Assembly (NCBI RefSeq): GCF_905475345.1
Contig: NC_066594.1
Span: 5,765,001 to 5,829,000, forward strand
Length of the DNA: 64,000 nucleotides
Direction: 5' to 3'
From: Vespula vulgaris
Lineage: Eukaryota > Arthropoda > Insecta > Hymenoptera > Vespidae
Shown piece after piece: positions 39,475-51,021 of the stretch; the first letter of the stretch is position 1; every line of letters starts with the position of its first letter. The notes beneath the pieces were generated by a model, which saw nothing but the letters and a program-made list of their open reading frames with translations, did not search any database and was not told where the DNA came from. The position numbers and the translations under genes are program-made.

Positions 39475-42400
39475 GACAATACAACGTGTATATTCACCTT
39501 GTATCTATTACCATACGTGAGATCTAATTCCGTTTCTTCCATATCAAACGTGATACCAGGTGATTTTGTCATCATTTTTACGTACAATGCCTCGCCAGGT
39601 TGTACTCTTATAACTAATTCGTTTCTTTTTGTTTTACCATCGAATATATCACCGGGTACATCTTGATATTGAACTCTAACTTCGGCCTTGCGCTCGTTCA
39701 GAGCTACAGAGTATAACAATATTTTATTGTGCAATTAGAAACTCCTTCCTTTGATAAATTAAAAACTAATTCCACGAAATTATTTCACCTTTTCCACATC
39801 GAAGAATAAAGGGAACGCCATCCCATCGTTCATTATTAATCTTCAGTACCGCTAGTGCATAAGTTGGAGTGTTCGAACCTGGAGGTACCGTAGGATCATC
39901 TAAATATCCTGCATGAGCCTCGGGATTGTTGGACTCTGGATTTCCTACATATTGTCCTAAAACTACGTTGTCCAATTCCAATTGTTTTATACATCTTAAG
40001 ACTTTAACCTTTTCATCTCTGAAAATAAAACAACGGGTAACAAAATGTGTTAGTGTTTTGAGCTATGATGGAAATTTCACGTATAACGATAACGACGTCG
40101 GATCTTATTTAGAATTTTTTTTTTTTTTAATAAGATCATTAATATTTAACCTGATATCATTTGGATGACACGAGGCAGGTTTCTCCATCGCAACGAGGGA
40201 GAGTATCTGCAGCAAATGATTTTGCATCACGTCCCTAATTATACCAAACTCATCGAAGTATCCACCTCTTCCTTGAGTACCAAACGGTTCCTTAAATGAT
40301 ATCTGTACGGAAGCTATGTTATCTCTGTTCCAACTTGGATTGAATATCCTATTTCCAAATCTCAAAGTCATTAGATTTTGAACCATCTCTTTTCCAAGAT
40401 AATGATCTATCCGATAGATCTGTTCTTCGTCGAAAAGTGATGCAAGATGATCGGAAAGACGTTGAGACGAAACTGCGTCTCGACCGAATGGTTTTTCTAT
40501 GATAATTCTTGTCCAACCTCTGTAAAGGAAAGGTATCCGCTCATTAGGCGCACGGCAATATCGAACGTTTACATAATCCTGACGCAACTTAAGAAGACAA
40601 AAAAAAAGAGGAAAGCGAAAAAGAAAAGGAAAAAAAAAAGAAAGAAAGAAACAAGCTTACTTTTGACCCATACAGACATTTCTGATGTGTACAGTAACCG
40701 TTCCAAAAACGGAGGGTGGTAAAGCCAAATAAAAAAGTCTATTAGCCATCGAGACCTGTTCTTGTTTTTGCAATTCCTTGTTCAACGATCTAAAATGTTC
40801 CTCTGAGTCGTAGGTACCGCTAACGTAATGATTCAATTTCCAAAATTCCTCGTATTTATATTCCTCATCCGGTTTAACTTTCATATAAGGATGACACTTT
40901 TCTCGCAATTGTTTAACAGTCATGTTGCTTCTAGCATAACCGAAAAATGTTGTTGTTTTTGGTAAAAGATTGTCTCGGAATAGCCACCAGAGTGTCGGAT
41001 AGATCTTCTTCTTCGCTAGATCACCCTATCCAATGTATAATGTTATTTTCAAGGTGTTCTTTAATGGAATAAATTTCGAAATAAATCCAAGATATTTTCT
41101 AAATCGTATTTTCTACTTACAGAAGCTCCGAGTGTTACAAACACGTGTGGCAAAAGTCTGTCAAAATGGGTACCTTCGAGGTGATCCATTTCATCCGACT
41201 TTAAAGATTGTCGGATGAATTGCAGACTCTCCTCCGTGGATGTTTCTAAGGCAACATCGTACAAGTATTAGAAGAAGAAAAAAAAAAGAAATTTCTTTCT
41301 TTTTTTTTTTTTTTTTTTTTACTATTTATATTATTTTTATACGAAGAAATTAATAGAAGAAAAAAATAAATATAATTAATGTTACGCGTAATCGACTAAT
41401 AATTCATCATCAGCTTTTACGTTTTACTACAACTAAAGTGTGTATTGTCATCAATCCAATTGAATTTAATATACGAAACTACCGGATAATTTATCATCTT
41501 ATTCGTATGTATCAAACGAACGAGCGAACGCAATAGTGAACGTACATAATTGCACTTGTCTATCCTCGTGATCCTGACATAACCAGGATGTCGACAATAA
41601 CGAGACTGAAGATTGAAAGGCAAGATTCTTATAGCATGTGTTCAAAAAGAAAATCTCTAAAATATCTCGAGAATATTCCTCAAAAAAAAAAAAAAGAAAA
41701 AAAAACAGAATGAATATATATAAATAAATATATATATATAAAATTCATAAATTCATTTCACGTATGTAGATACTTATTACTTTGGAGAGTTTAAGAGAAT
41801 AAAAAGAAAAACAATAACAACAAAAACAACAACAAAATGCAAGACGAATATTCTCCTTTCACGTTTGAAAGAAAAACGACGGTAGAGTTTTACTTGAAAT
41901 GATAATCTTTTCTACTTACTCAGCATATTTGTAATTTTGATAATATAAAATAAATTGTCAAGGAGAAATGTAAAGTTAAACGATGACAATGACGTTCTTT
42001 TTATAAAATAAAGTTCGTTTCTAAAAAGTACGTTATCGGGGCATCTGCACGCTATGACATCGTAACTCGAACTGATCGACAGTATCGATAGATCACGTTC
42101 GTTCCTCTATTCTAAGCGCCTAAGGAAAATGCGCAAAGACGTAAAACTTACTCGTCGCGGTATAGCGAACGATCAAGATACTAAAAGTAGAAAGATTATG
42201 AAGATAAAAATATTGTAGTATCTCTTCCATATAAATATTTGTTATTTTGATTTGAAAAGCACTTATAATAAAATAAGATCAGATTTAATGTAGATTTAAA
42301 AAAGAAAGAAAAAAATATGATCGCAGACCAACGAATTATTATTTTTTATTTCAAATAATTTGAATTCTCGTTGAATCAAGATGTATAATTAATTCGTTCG

Positions 42401-45400
42401 AATTTGAAGAATATTAATTTATCGACGAACTATAAATCATTGTTTTTTCCTTCGTCAAGCAACTCCTATTAACATTTTTAATCATCTCAACATACAGGAT
42501 AAAATATTAGAAACGCACTTTCATGATCAAGGACACGATTGCATGATTACTTTATCGTTAAGACGTTAAGACGTTAGAAAATTGCATATCATAGCGAATT
42601 ACTACAATAGTATGGCATTGAAAAAATTGTTGTTAATTAACATTATCGTACGATATCCATGATAAATACTATGATAAACTTATATTCGTTACGTTAATTA
42701 TATATTGTCTGTAAATTCGAATTCTAAAATAACAAAATCATTTTCGAATGAGAAATTTTTAAGATATATATTTATGTAAATCAATCGTGTCGATATGAAA
42801 CTCATTAAAATGTATGATGTAAAAGACCGAATTTTTCTATTTCTTTCAACGTACGTAAGTTACGTAAGTTACGTAAAAACTAGAATAAGTTAAGAAATAA
42901 ACGTTTCTATTAGCATGTAACTAATATATCGTATTTAGCTTTACAAGGTAAAATACATTTTGTATCACGTTCAGAAACACATGAAATATTTTTGTTTACA
43001 AATTCGTCATTTGGAAATAATCTAGGGACATTTGATAAGTTTGCGATTTTTCTTCTTTTTCAATTTTTTTTTTCTTTTTTTAATTAATGGTATTATAAAT
43101 TTCGTTCTTAAAATGAAACATTCATGTTGATGAGAATTTTTTCGAATGGCTTTAATATCCTTGTGTAACAAATTCATTAAAGCATCATTCGAAGTTCATT
43201 AATACGAATCACATAAGTATTCTGCATAAAGAAATAATGATATTTTAATACTCACAATTATGTATGCATTTACGTTACAATCGCATCATATCGATCATGA
43301 ATTATTTACGTATGTATACACATGTGCGCGCATGATCGATCACTCTCCCTCTCTCCTTCTTTAAAAGCAATGACTGGCGATTTGACCGATAATAATGCAA
43401 GAGTTTGACGTTAACGTACTAACAGAAGCAATTTTTTTTGTATAACATATTAACGTTCTAAATCTGTAACATTACGTGTAAAAATGTACGTTCACGAAGA
43501 AATTATTAACAACTAAATAAAGGTTTAAAGAATCTTTACGGAATTTCTATTAATACAAAGTATTGTATGTAGATAATAATATATAAATATACGAGAACAT
43601 TTAAAATTGATTTATTAAACAAATCCTTGTATTAATATTGCCCAAATCGATTTAAAAATCTTTACTCGTAACATATTTCGTTAACTTGTAATACGATTTA
43701 AAATAAAAACTTTCTGCAATATCAACGAAAAAGAATCTGGCAAATGTCAACGTTCGTTTCACGTCGCTGCGACAAATATAAAAAAAAAAGAAAGGAAATA
43801 AAAAAAAAATGAAGAAACGAATTCTTTCACCACTGTCATATACAGGGTGTTCCTAAAGTCGCTATCTATTTAATAACTTTTTTTTATATATATATAAAAA
43901 AAATGTTATGTCGTTATAAAAATATGTACTTGTGGTGCAACTTTGTATTTGCAAAAAAGAAAAAAAAGCAAGTTAATTGATATATGGAGGATTTTGTGCA
44001 ATTTATAAATTTTCTATTTTAGGTCTGTATTACTAATGAACGTGGATTATGTTCGTGATAACACGCAAGATAAGTCGATTTATTGTTCATAATGTCAGCA
44101 GAAATGTACTATCAAGAAAATCTCGAGAAAAAATCGCATTATCGACTCGTACGGTATTTAACATGTTAAATATTCGGGATCTCCAAAGACCATATCGAAA
44201 ATGGATATATAAATATTATTAATACTTTGTGGCATTTGCTTGGAAATATAAAAAATATGTATTGATTTTTGAGACATATAAATATATAGAGAACAAATAT
44301 TTACAGAATATTAACATGGAGGGTAACCTTGATATATACTCAAAGATATACACGAAAATAGAGAGATCATTTTTTCTTTGTTTCCTTTTCCCGTTTTTTC
44401 TTTTTTTTTTTTTTTGTTTTCTAATACAATTTTAGCATACTCCTTTTGGCATTAGTGTTAATTATTATTATCACAAATTAAGAGAGATTACGAATCTTAA
44501 AATTGTTTACGTGTTAATAGGATTACGACCGACGTTCGTTTCGACATGTTCTAAGATCGATATTAAAATTTTCATGAATATATAAAATATATGACATAAT
44601 ACGATAAAATACGATATGATATGGCTGATAATTGGTAACGTTTAAAAAGTCGGTCATTCAATTATTTATCGTATTAAAGAACGATGCTTAATTAACATAC
44701 AGTAAAGTTATCGAAGAATTTCAATATGAACGAGAATGATCGATAGTAAGTACGTAAGTTTAAACTTGACATGTTACCTTGACCTACGCTTTTGTTTCTC
44801 TGTTTCTCCATCCTATTATTCTTTCCTTCTAACTAAGAAGTAATAACATGGAGTATATAGCATAATTAGTGATATATCAAGGATATATAAACGTATTAAA
44901 ATTGACGTTAATCAATTAGTATACTGTCTATAATATACACGCATATGTACTTACACAGACACATACGTACACACATGTAATTATATTAAATAGTCTAAAA
45001 ATATATTAAAAAATATGTTAATTAGTTTCAATTGATTAACAAAAAAAAAAAAAGAACAAAAATATTACGCTCTACAATCGTTGATATATTTTTCTCGTTT
45101 TATTATCGAAAATTTCATCGAATCGATATATTATTAGTTTCTTTCAAAACGATATATTAAGTTAATAAATTTTATAATATATATATATATATATTAGATA
45201 ATTCATTATCCTTCCTTATGATATATATATATGTATAATTCTTTTTCTGCGTACGAGTCGTAAGCAACAAGTTAATCATCCAATTAACTTGCGTGATGGG
45301 TGGCGTGACACATCGTATTGATATTATTGTTGATTACGATATATGTATGTACATAGATATTTCTATGAATATCACTCATGCGTTCTTCGCGTTATCTTCG

Positions 45401-46381
45401 CGAATTATTTATATTTATATAATGCAATATTAATATAAAATTACATTTATACAAGTACCTATAGGTATTATTAAATATTATGTATTTAATAATGATAAAC
45501 AAGTAAGAAAGATTCTTTTCAAGTCCGCCATGTTGAAACGATAGACTATAGAAAAATGATTGTATCATACTTGCACAATATTCTTTTATGAGTGTGCCTC
45601 CAGCGATTATAAATCCATTGGACAGACCTACTTCGTGAGTTAACGTAATACGAATTATTCATGATAATGGAATCGTTTTTTTACATTACTAAACATACGT
45701 TTATGGTTTTCTTCGAAATATTTCTTTTTATTTTTCTCCTTTTTTATTACCATGTTTTCATCAAGATTTTTGCACTGGCTAATAATCTAAGAAGTCATTG
45801 AGAGTCAAGAAAATAGTTCTTTCTCTCTCTCTCTTTTCTTTAGTGCTACTATGATAACGATAAATACGATAAGATGTATAATCAAATAGAAAAGATTCTT
45901 GAAAGATTCAATAAGAATCTTATTCAGTTGTACGTTACATGACAGGGATACGTTATAACTTATATTGTTTGTTTACTTCGGTATAGAAATAAAGAAAAAA
46001 ATAATTCATATATACGTATATATGTATATACATATATAAACATCGTGAAACGCATTAAAAAGATCGAATTCACGTAATATATATTACGTCTTGTACTTAC
46101 ATGTACATATCAAATAAATTATAATTATATTTAGTGAAGACAAACGAATCAATAATATTCATTCTTTAATATTTCCATAATCCTAAGAATATCTCGATTT
46201 GTGATTCAAATCAGTAGTAACACGTTTTTTATAATTTCGCATTTACCAAGTAAGTAACTCTATTCCAAGAAGCAATTAATTATATACAATTATATTTTTA
46301 AATTTTTAAACATGTAGGTGATCTTGAAATGTTATTTCTTTAATTCTTAAATGTTATTAATTTTTACACGAAAGTGCCACG

Positions 46382-46417
<36 letters not shown>

Positions 46418-46455
46418 CATGCATATGTATACTTACTTCTTTTGATTTTCGCCAT
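38990..46455 (-). CDS. Zw: Glucose-6-phosphate 1-dehydrogenase (G6PD/Zw), 8 coding exons
   Basis: Oxidises glucose-6-phosphate to 6-phosphoglucono-lactone with NADP+, the entry step of the pentose phosphate pathway; cytosolic and the main NADPH source. Common exons in transcript order: 41245-41121, 41025-40661, 40519-40151, 40018-39789, 39703-39498, 39326-39166, 39080-38990. With the distal first exon 46455-46437 the total is 1566 nt, 521 residues; with the proximal one 41926-41920 it is 517 (human 515). The nucleotide-binding GASGDLA is at residues 46-52, EKPFG at 178-182, and the substrate motif RIDHYLGK at 206-213. The C terminus reads YGSRGPKEADDK and ends KWISS. All junctions are GT-AG except the last intron, which only stays in frame with a GC donor at 39165. 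Tail-to-tail with STRIP. Confidence 0.96.
41920..41926 (-). other. Zw: Candidate proximal first coding exon of G6PD
   Basis: ATGCTGA followed directly by the strong donor GTAAGTA. It encodes Met-Leu plus one base, and joining to the exon at 41245 completes a Lys codon in frame. The intron would be 674 nt. This is supported only by phase and donor quality. Confidence 0.45.
43842..43860 (+). mobile_element. Possible mobile-element terminus
   Basis: ACAGGGTGTTCCTAAAGTC resembles the CAGGGTGTYCC-type ends seen at many insect repetitive elements. The other end and target-site duplication were not found, and the following 300 bp are AT-rich and non-coding. It could be a decayed fragment or coincidence. 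Confidence 0.25.
46437..46455 (-). other. Zw: Candidate distal first coding exon of G6PD
   Basis: ATGGCGAAAATCAAAAGAA followed by the donor GTAAGTA. It encodes MAKIKR plus one base and joins the exon at 41245 in the same phase as the proximal candidate. The sequence upstream (46456-46510) is more GC-rich than its surroundings and contains GACGTCAGACG, as a promoter might. The implied intron is 5.2 kb. Confidence 0.5.
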
Positions 46456-47762
46456 TTTCGAAAATTAACTTTATGCGGTCGACGTCAGACGTTATCAAAA
46501 ATATTCCTTTAATTCTGCGAGTGAATTTTTCGCAAAAAAGATTTATATTACAAATATTACCAAAACGAAAGATTTCACACCGATAAAAATTTGAGGTTAA
46601 GCTGGAACAGTCCGCACAGCTTCAGCACGTGCGGCAGACTGATCGATCAAAAGATCACCACATATTGCGTTAAGAAATTCTCCATCTTTACTTCGTTCAT
46701 AAAAAAGAAAAAAAAAAACAAAAACTCGTCGTCAATATCATCTGACGATTCTCTGGCCTTTCACTTACGTTAAGTCTTACAAACATATTATATCGATTGT
46801 TCGTTCAAATTAAATCTCATCGTAATAAAATTCTTAAGAATTTCAAGTAAATCCTATTACAATCATTTTTCTTGATTCGGATTTTTTTCTTTCTGAAGTT
46901 AAGCTTTCAATATTTTATTATTCTGTTTTAAACGAATTATATATATATTTTTTTATATTTGTATATATATGTGTATATATATATATATCACTCAAAATGT
47001 GTTAGTAATCTTTACAAAAAGAATGTAAATATTTAGAAATTGTAAGTTGGTAACAAGAGATTATAATTGTTATCATTTTCGTCACCTAACCAAACAGTTC
47101 ATAATAGAAATGATTTCTCTCAGAGACCTCTTTTCAATATTATACATTCCGCGAAGCTCTCAAAACCAGTTCATCACCTTTTGCTGGAAGCATGTGTGAT
47201 TTCAGCGACAGGTATGGACAAAATATGAACTACAAGCACAAGCGGGAAATACTCTAATCGTCATGACTATTATATCGGTTTATAAATTTGAATAGCTTAT
47301 ACTTTAACACATGTTCCGTATCTTGTAACGTTGACTATTATTATATGTACTATTATTTAAATATTAGTTTATTATATTCTATATACATTAAGGATCGTTT
47401 AAATATTTAAAAAATTATTCCTTATTAATTCCCATTAGCATGAACAATTGAATCTTATTTTTATCATAGATTTATCGATTGAAATCTTATTAAAATACCT
47501 GAATAAATGCTGAAGAAGTGTCCTTCGTATGAGCATGACGAAATGCGTTTCCTTGCGTTTGGAATGAATTAAAAAATCTGAATGTCGATTTATACACACC
47601 AAAAAAGGAAGCAATCGTGTACTTGACGGAAACAAACTATATATCACTCTAGCATTTATATGAAAATCAGTAGTGAAGTTAGCTACTTCTTTTCTTTTGC
47701 CACAAAGTTCCAGGGGCGCCACTATAAGAAATTTTTTTTCGCGAAAAATATCAAAATCAGCA

Positions 47763-48062
47763 TTTACGTCAACAGCAGGAGCAAACATAATTCTTGAAAG
47801 ATTTTGATGAATAAGACCTTGTTTTGAAGATGAAGTTTTAAGCGAGGACACGGCTTTTTAGAATCTTCTAAAAAGTTTTATTTTTATCCGTAAATTATTG
47901 TCGCGAAAAATATTATTTTTTGACACGATTTTTTTCAAAGAAAATAAAGTTTTTTGAAAAGTTTGAAAAAGCCACGTTCTCGCTTGAACTTTCATCTTTA
48001 AAGTGAAATGCCGTTTGTTAAAATCGTTCAAGAATTATACCTGTACCGATTGTTGACGTAAA
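47763..48062. repeat. Long ungapped inverted repeat (fold-back)
   Basis: The segment from TTTACGTCAAC at 47763 pairs with GTTGACGTAAA ending at 48062. Checkpoints keep a constant coordinate sum of 95825: AATTCTTGAA/TTCAAGAATT, AGCGAG/CTCGCT, GGCTTTTT/AAAAAGCC. The arms of roughly 125 bp therefore align without gaps, at about 70% identity by eye, around a short AT-rich centre. A 13-bp direct repeat TCGCGAAAAATAT occurs at 47739 and 47901. It may be a MITE-like fold-back or an old inverted duplication. A minus-strand open frame starting in the left arm (47851) runs out of it and is probably incidental. Confidence 0.75.
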
Positions 48063-48474
48063 ACATTATAAAACAAAAGGATGAACAGATTTAAGTTACC
48101 GATTATATATCAAAAACTGATTGCAGCGCCATCGGCAGTAGAAGTAACTACGAATCGTTTAAAAAAAAAACAAAAGATTTTTTAATATTTTTTAAAGTAA
48201 TGTAATTGTCATATACGATATTAAACGCAATTAGCTTAAAAATATTTACATTATATTGTAGAATATATATTGCTGAATAAATAAAATCTTGTCTCAATAT
48301 TAAAATTCACGTGACTTGTATTTATTGTTCTGTGATCTCTTGTTCTTTTCAAATCGTTAATATAAGTAATTGTAAAATCGAATTAAACTTGTATTTTTAT
48401 TTTATCAATAATCGATAAAATTTTTAATCGATTTATGATACTTTTGATTTGTTCACGTTGTAATTACGTCATAG

Positions 48475-48488
48475 GCGCCATCTAGTAT
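48475..48488 (-). promoter_or_regulatory. CTCF-like motif upstream of mS37
   Basis: Minus-strand reading ATACTAGATGGCGC matches the CTCF consensus CCASYAGRKGGCRS at 12 of 14 positions, including the whole AGATGGCGC core. It lies about 230 bp upstream of the mS37 start codon. Confidence 0.35.
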
Positions 48489-48718
48489 CCAAAGAATTTT
48501 CACAATACACTTTGATTTTTTGTACTTATTATATTTGTATGTATAACATATCAAATTCTATTGGATTATTACATCATAAAAAGAATTTTTTTTTTCTATA
48601 AATGTTAATAAATGATATTTGAATATTACTAATTTCCCTATTAATGTGTTTACAGGTATTACAAGAATATAACCTCAATTCTTTGTAATTGAAAAAATTA
48701 TTCAAATATAATATAAAA

Positions 48719-49168
48719 ATGAGATTCACTCTTCCTTATTTTAACGGACGGCGTCCTCAATCTGAGAAAAAAGTTCCGTTTAAAGTTCTTAAACCTTTAG
48801 TATTAAGTAATCGTGTATCTCATAAAGGAAGTGATATACCAGGTATGATTTATATACATATATATTTTTATTTATATATGTATGATTTTTCAATATATTT
48901 TATGATAATTTAATAATAACTTATTATTTTCGCAGGTAAAGGTTGTTTACACGAGTTGACAATACTTTTAACTTGTCTTAGAGAAAAAGAGTTCAATAAT
49001 TTTGATTGCACAAAAGAACTTGCATCGTTCGAACAATGTAACAAAAAATTTGCAAAATTGAGTAGAGACATGAAAACTCTACGGTCACAAACAATGCCTG
49101 TTCCTAATTCAAAAGTTCATTCTTCTAAACAAATCTCCCATTTATTAAATTTATTTCCTACGCAATAA
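48719..49168 (+). CDS. CHCHD1: Mitochondrial ribosomal protein mS37 / CHCHD1, 2 exons
   Basis: Small-subunit protein of the mitochondrial ribosome, imported into mitochondria; CHCH proteins of this type are normally oxidised by the Mia40 pathway. Exons 48719-48842 and 48936-49168 sum to 357 nt, 118 residues, the same length as human CHCHD1. The N-terminal part has the family signature KVLKPLVLSNRV (human PVLKPNKPLILANRV). The CHCH domain has two CX9C pairs: Cys45/Cys55 and Cys66/Cys76. The C terminus LLNLFPTQ parallels human LLQRFPNK. The start ATG at 48719 gives MRFTLPYF; no upstream in-frame ATG was seen. A TTTACAG just upstream at 48650-48656 hints at a 5' UTR intron. A poly(A) signal is at 49200. 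Tail-to-tail with the Brambleberry-like gene. Confidence 0.93.
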
Positions 49169-49199
49169 TTATAGTTGTATTTATGTTCATTAAGTATCA

Positions 49200-49205
49200 A
49201 ATAAA
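49200..49205 (+). terminator. Candidate mS37 poly(A) signal
   Basis: AATAAA 32 nt after the mS37 stop; a second AATAAA follows within about 15 nt. Only 245 nt separate this stop from that of the convergent gene, so the 3' UTRs must be short or overlap. Confidence 0.5.
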
Positions 49206-49413
49206 TATTTAGAAATAAATCAGGATATATACATTTTTGTATATATTATAGCTTTCTAAAATAATTCCCAAAATCTATTATTAATTTTAGAAAAAAATTC
49301 AGAAATATTAATTATAAAAATTGTATTATACATATTTCCATTTCTTATATTAAATAATAATATTAAAAAAGATATTAATTTCAAAAAAGATATATACATA
49401 TATATGAATCAAT

Positions 49414-51021
49414 TTATTTATTTAATGTAAAACAATTTGAATCATGCTCTTTCACAGAAGCAGCATGCAAACGTTTAATAGCTAATCTTTCAGAATGACC
49501 TGTAAAATATAATTACTATCAAAAAATACACTTTTACAATAAGAAATACTTATAAAAATAAGAAAACTTACGAATAGGCTTATTATAGGCCTGATTACCA
49601 TTAGTAGGTGTAATTATTTGCATTCTATTTAATCGATTTTCTATTCGTCTAAGAGCATGAAAACTTTCTAATTGCTTGTCTTTATAACAGTAATATGTAT
49701 ACAGTAACGTAACTGCACATAATGTTAAACATATTTTTCTTATTGACCAAGTCACATATATTATTTCTACCTAAAAAAAATTATAGAATATGTACATATA
49801 TTATTAAACAGATATCATCCAACTGATATGATGATTAACTTTTCAAAAAGTTTGTAACTTTTACCTTGTCATGTGTAGAATGATGTACAGTGTTGTCATA
49901 ATATTGAACTAACATTCTTTCTATTGTAATGTTTAAACTTAGAATTGTAAAAAGTGCAACACGCGCATCTGCAGTTCTTCTAGCTGAACTAAACAATGCA
50001 CAGAGAATACAACTGATAGTATAATAAATAATTGATTGGAACCAAGATACTTCTCCAATAATCCAATTTTGAAAAGTACGTATATAAGAAAAAATCTCAT
50101 AGAGTAATTCCTTCTGATCTTTTGCTGATTCTCTAAAATATAACAAGGATTGCATTGATATATTTAAATATTTTAGATCTTTCAATAATATTATTGATTT
50201 AATTCTATTGTAACATACTTAAATTCCATAACCATATCATTTACAGTTTCAGATGAAGATTTTAATACATTTCCAAGTTCTTTACCATGATCTAAAATTT
50301 CATTTTGAATTTTTAATCCTTCTTTTTGACTCTTCAGCATTGCACTTTGCAATTCTGATGCCTCTAATAACTGTTCCTTCATTTGAGAAGAAACTTTATA
50401 TAATCTATATTAAAAATTATATTTACTTTAAATAAACATTACAAAGAAACAATTTTATATATTAAATACTCACGATTTAATGGTATTGTCAGTTTCTACT
50501 TGCCATGCTTCATAATTTAAAAAAAAACAAATATGTGTTGTATGTGTATAAAATTCATTATATACATTGAATGCTCTATCTGACATTTGATTAATACACT
50601 CTCTAAAAAAGAAGTTATAAAAATTATTAAATATGCTTGGAATATATATATACATATATTAAGAAATTACTTTCGAATATCTTCTGATACACTCAAATGA
50701 CAATCGTAAGAGGTATGACCAGAATCTTCTAAAAAACAATTAGCTAATTTTAAAGCTAAGAGAGAATGTTCATTATCATTTAAATTTTCACAACTATTTT
50801 TTATTGATTTAAGTGCATTATACCAACATAATCCATGTTGTGATAAAGATGATTTAGCTGTAAAAAAAATTTATTTAAGAATATATTTATAAAGTTTAGA
50901 AAAAATCATGTGACATACTTGTTAACAATGTGTACTGTTTTTTTCCTAGATTTTTTAGAACTTCGCTTCCTTCTAGTGCTAATGAACCATGTATATAAAT
51001 AACAATTAATACTGCGATCAT
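49414..51021 (-). CDS. bmb: Brambleberry / KAR5 / GEX1-family nuclear fusion protein, 7 exons
   Basis: Family members sit in the nuclear envelope and are needed for nuclear membrane fusion: karyogamy in yeast and plants, karyomere fusion in zebrafish embryos. Exons in transcript order: 51021-50919, 50857-50671, 50602-50474, 50404-50219, 50132-49865, 49770-49572, 49499-49414. They sum to 1158 nt, 385 residues, with consistent GT-AG phases. A signal peptide (MIAVLIVIYIHGSLA) is followed by a Cys-rich luminal region with NCFLEDSGHTSYDC, KECINQMSDRAF and CFFLNYEAWQ, then a long helical stretch (SQMKEQLLEASELQSAML) with repeated hydrophobic spacing. Two hydrophobic C-terminal segments follow, around SIIYYTISCILCALF and KICLTLCAVTLLYTYYCY. 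The short tail ends CFTLNK. Identity rests on the Cys/helix pattern and topology recalled for the family; no alignment was run. Confidence 0.82.

Larger units (their letters stand above)
41246..48718. other. G6PD 5' introns and spacer to mS37
   Basis: AT-rich sequence holding the two candidate G6PD first exons and otherwise no recognised gene. It contains poly-T/poly-A runs (41291-41322 and others), TA microsatellites (45178-45195, 46386-46413), a possible mobile-element terminus at 43842, and the large fold-back at 47763-48062. A minus-strand 138-codon open frame at 47435-47851 starts inside the fold-back; I see no family similarity in it. Confidence 0.6.

Noticed and set aside
45541..45660. 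Minus-strand segment reading EVGLSNGFIIAGGTLIKEYC before a phase-1 GTATGA donor, considered as a third G6PD start exon
   Set aside because: No in-frame Met upstream before a stop, and no known G6PD N terminus resembles it; the phase match alone is weak.
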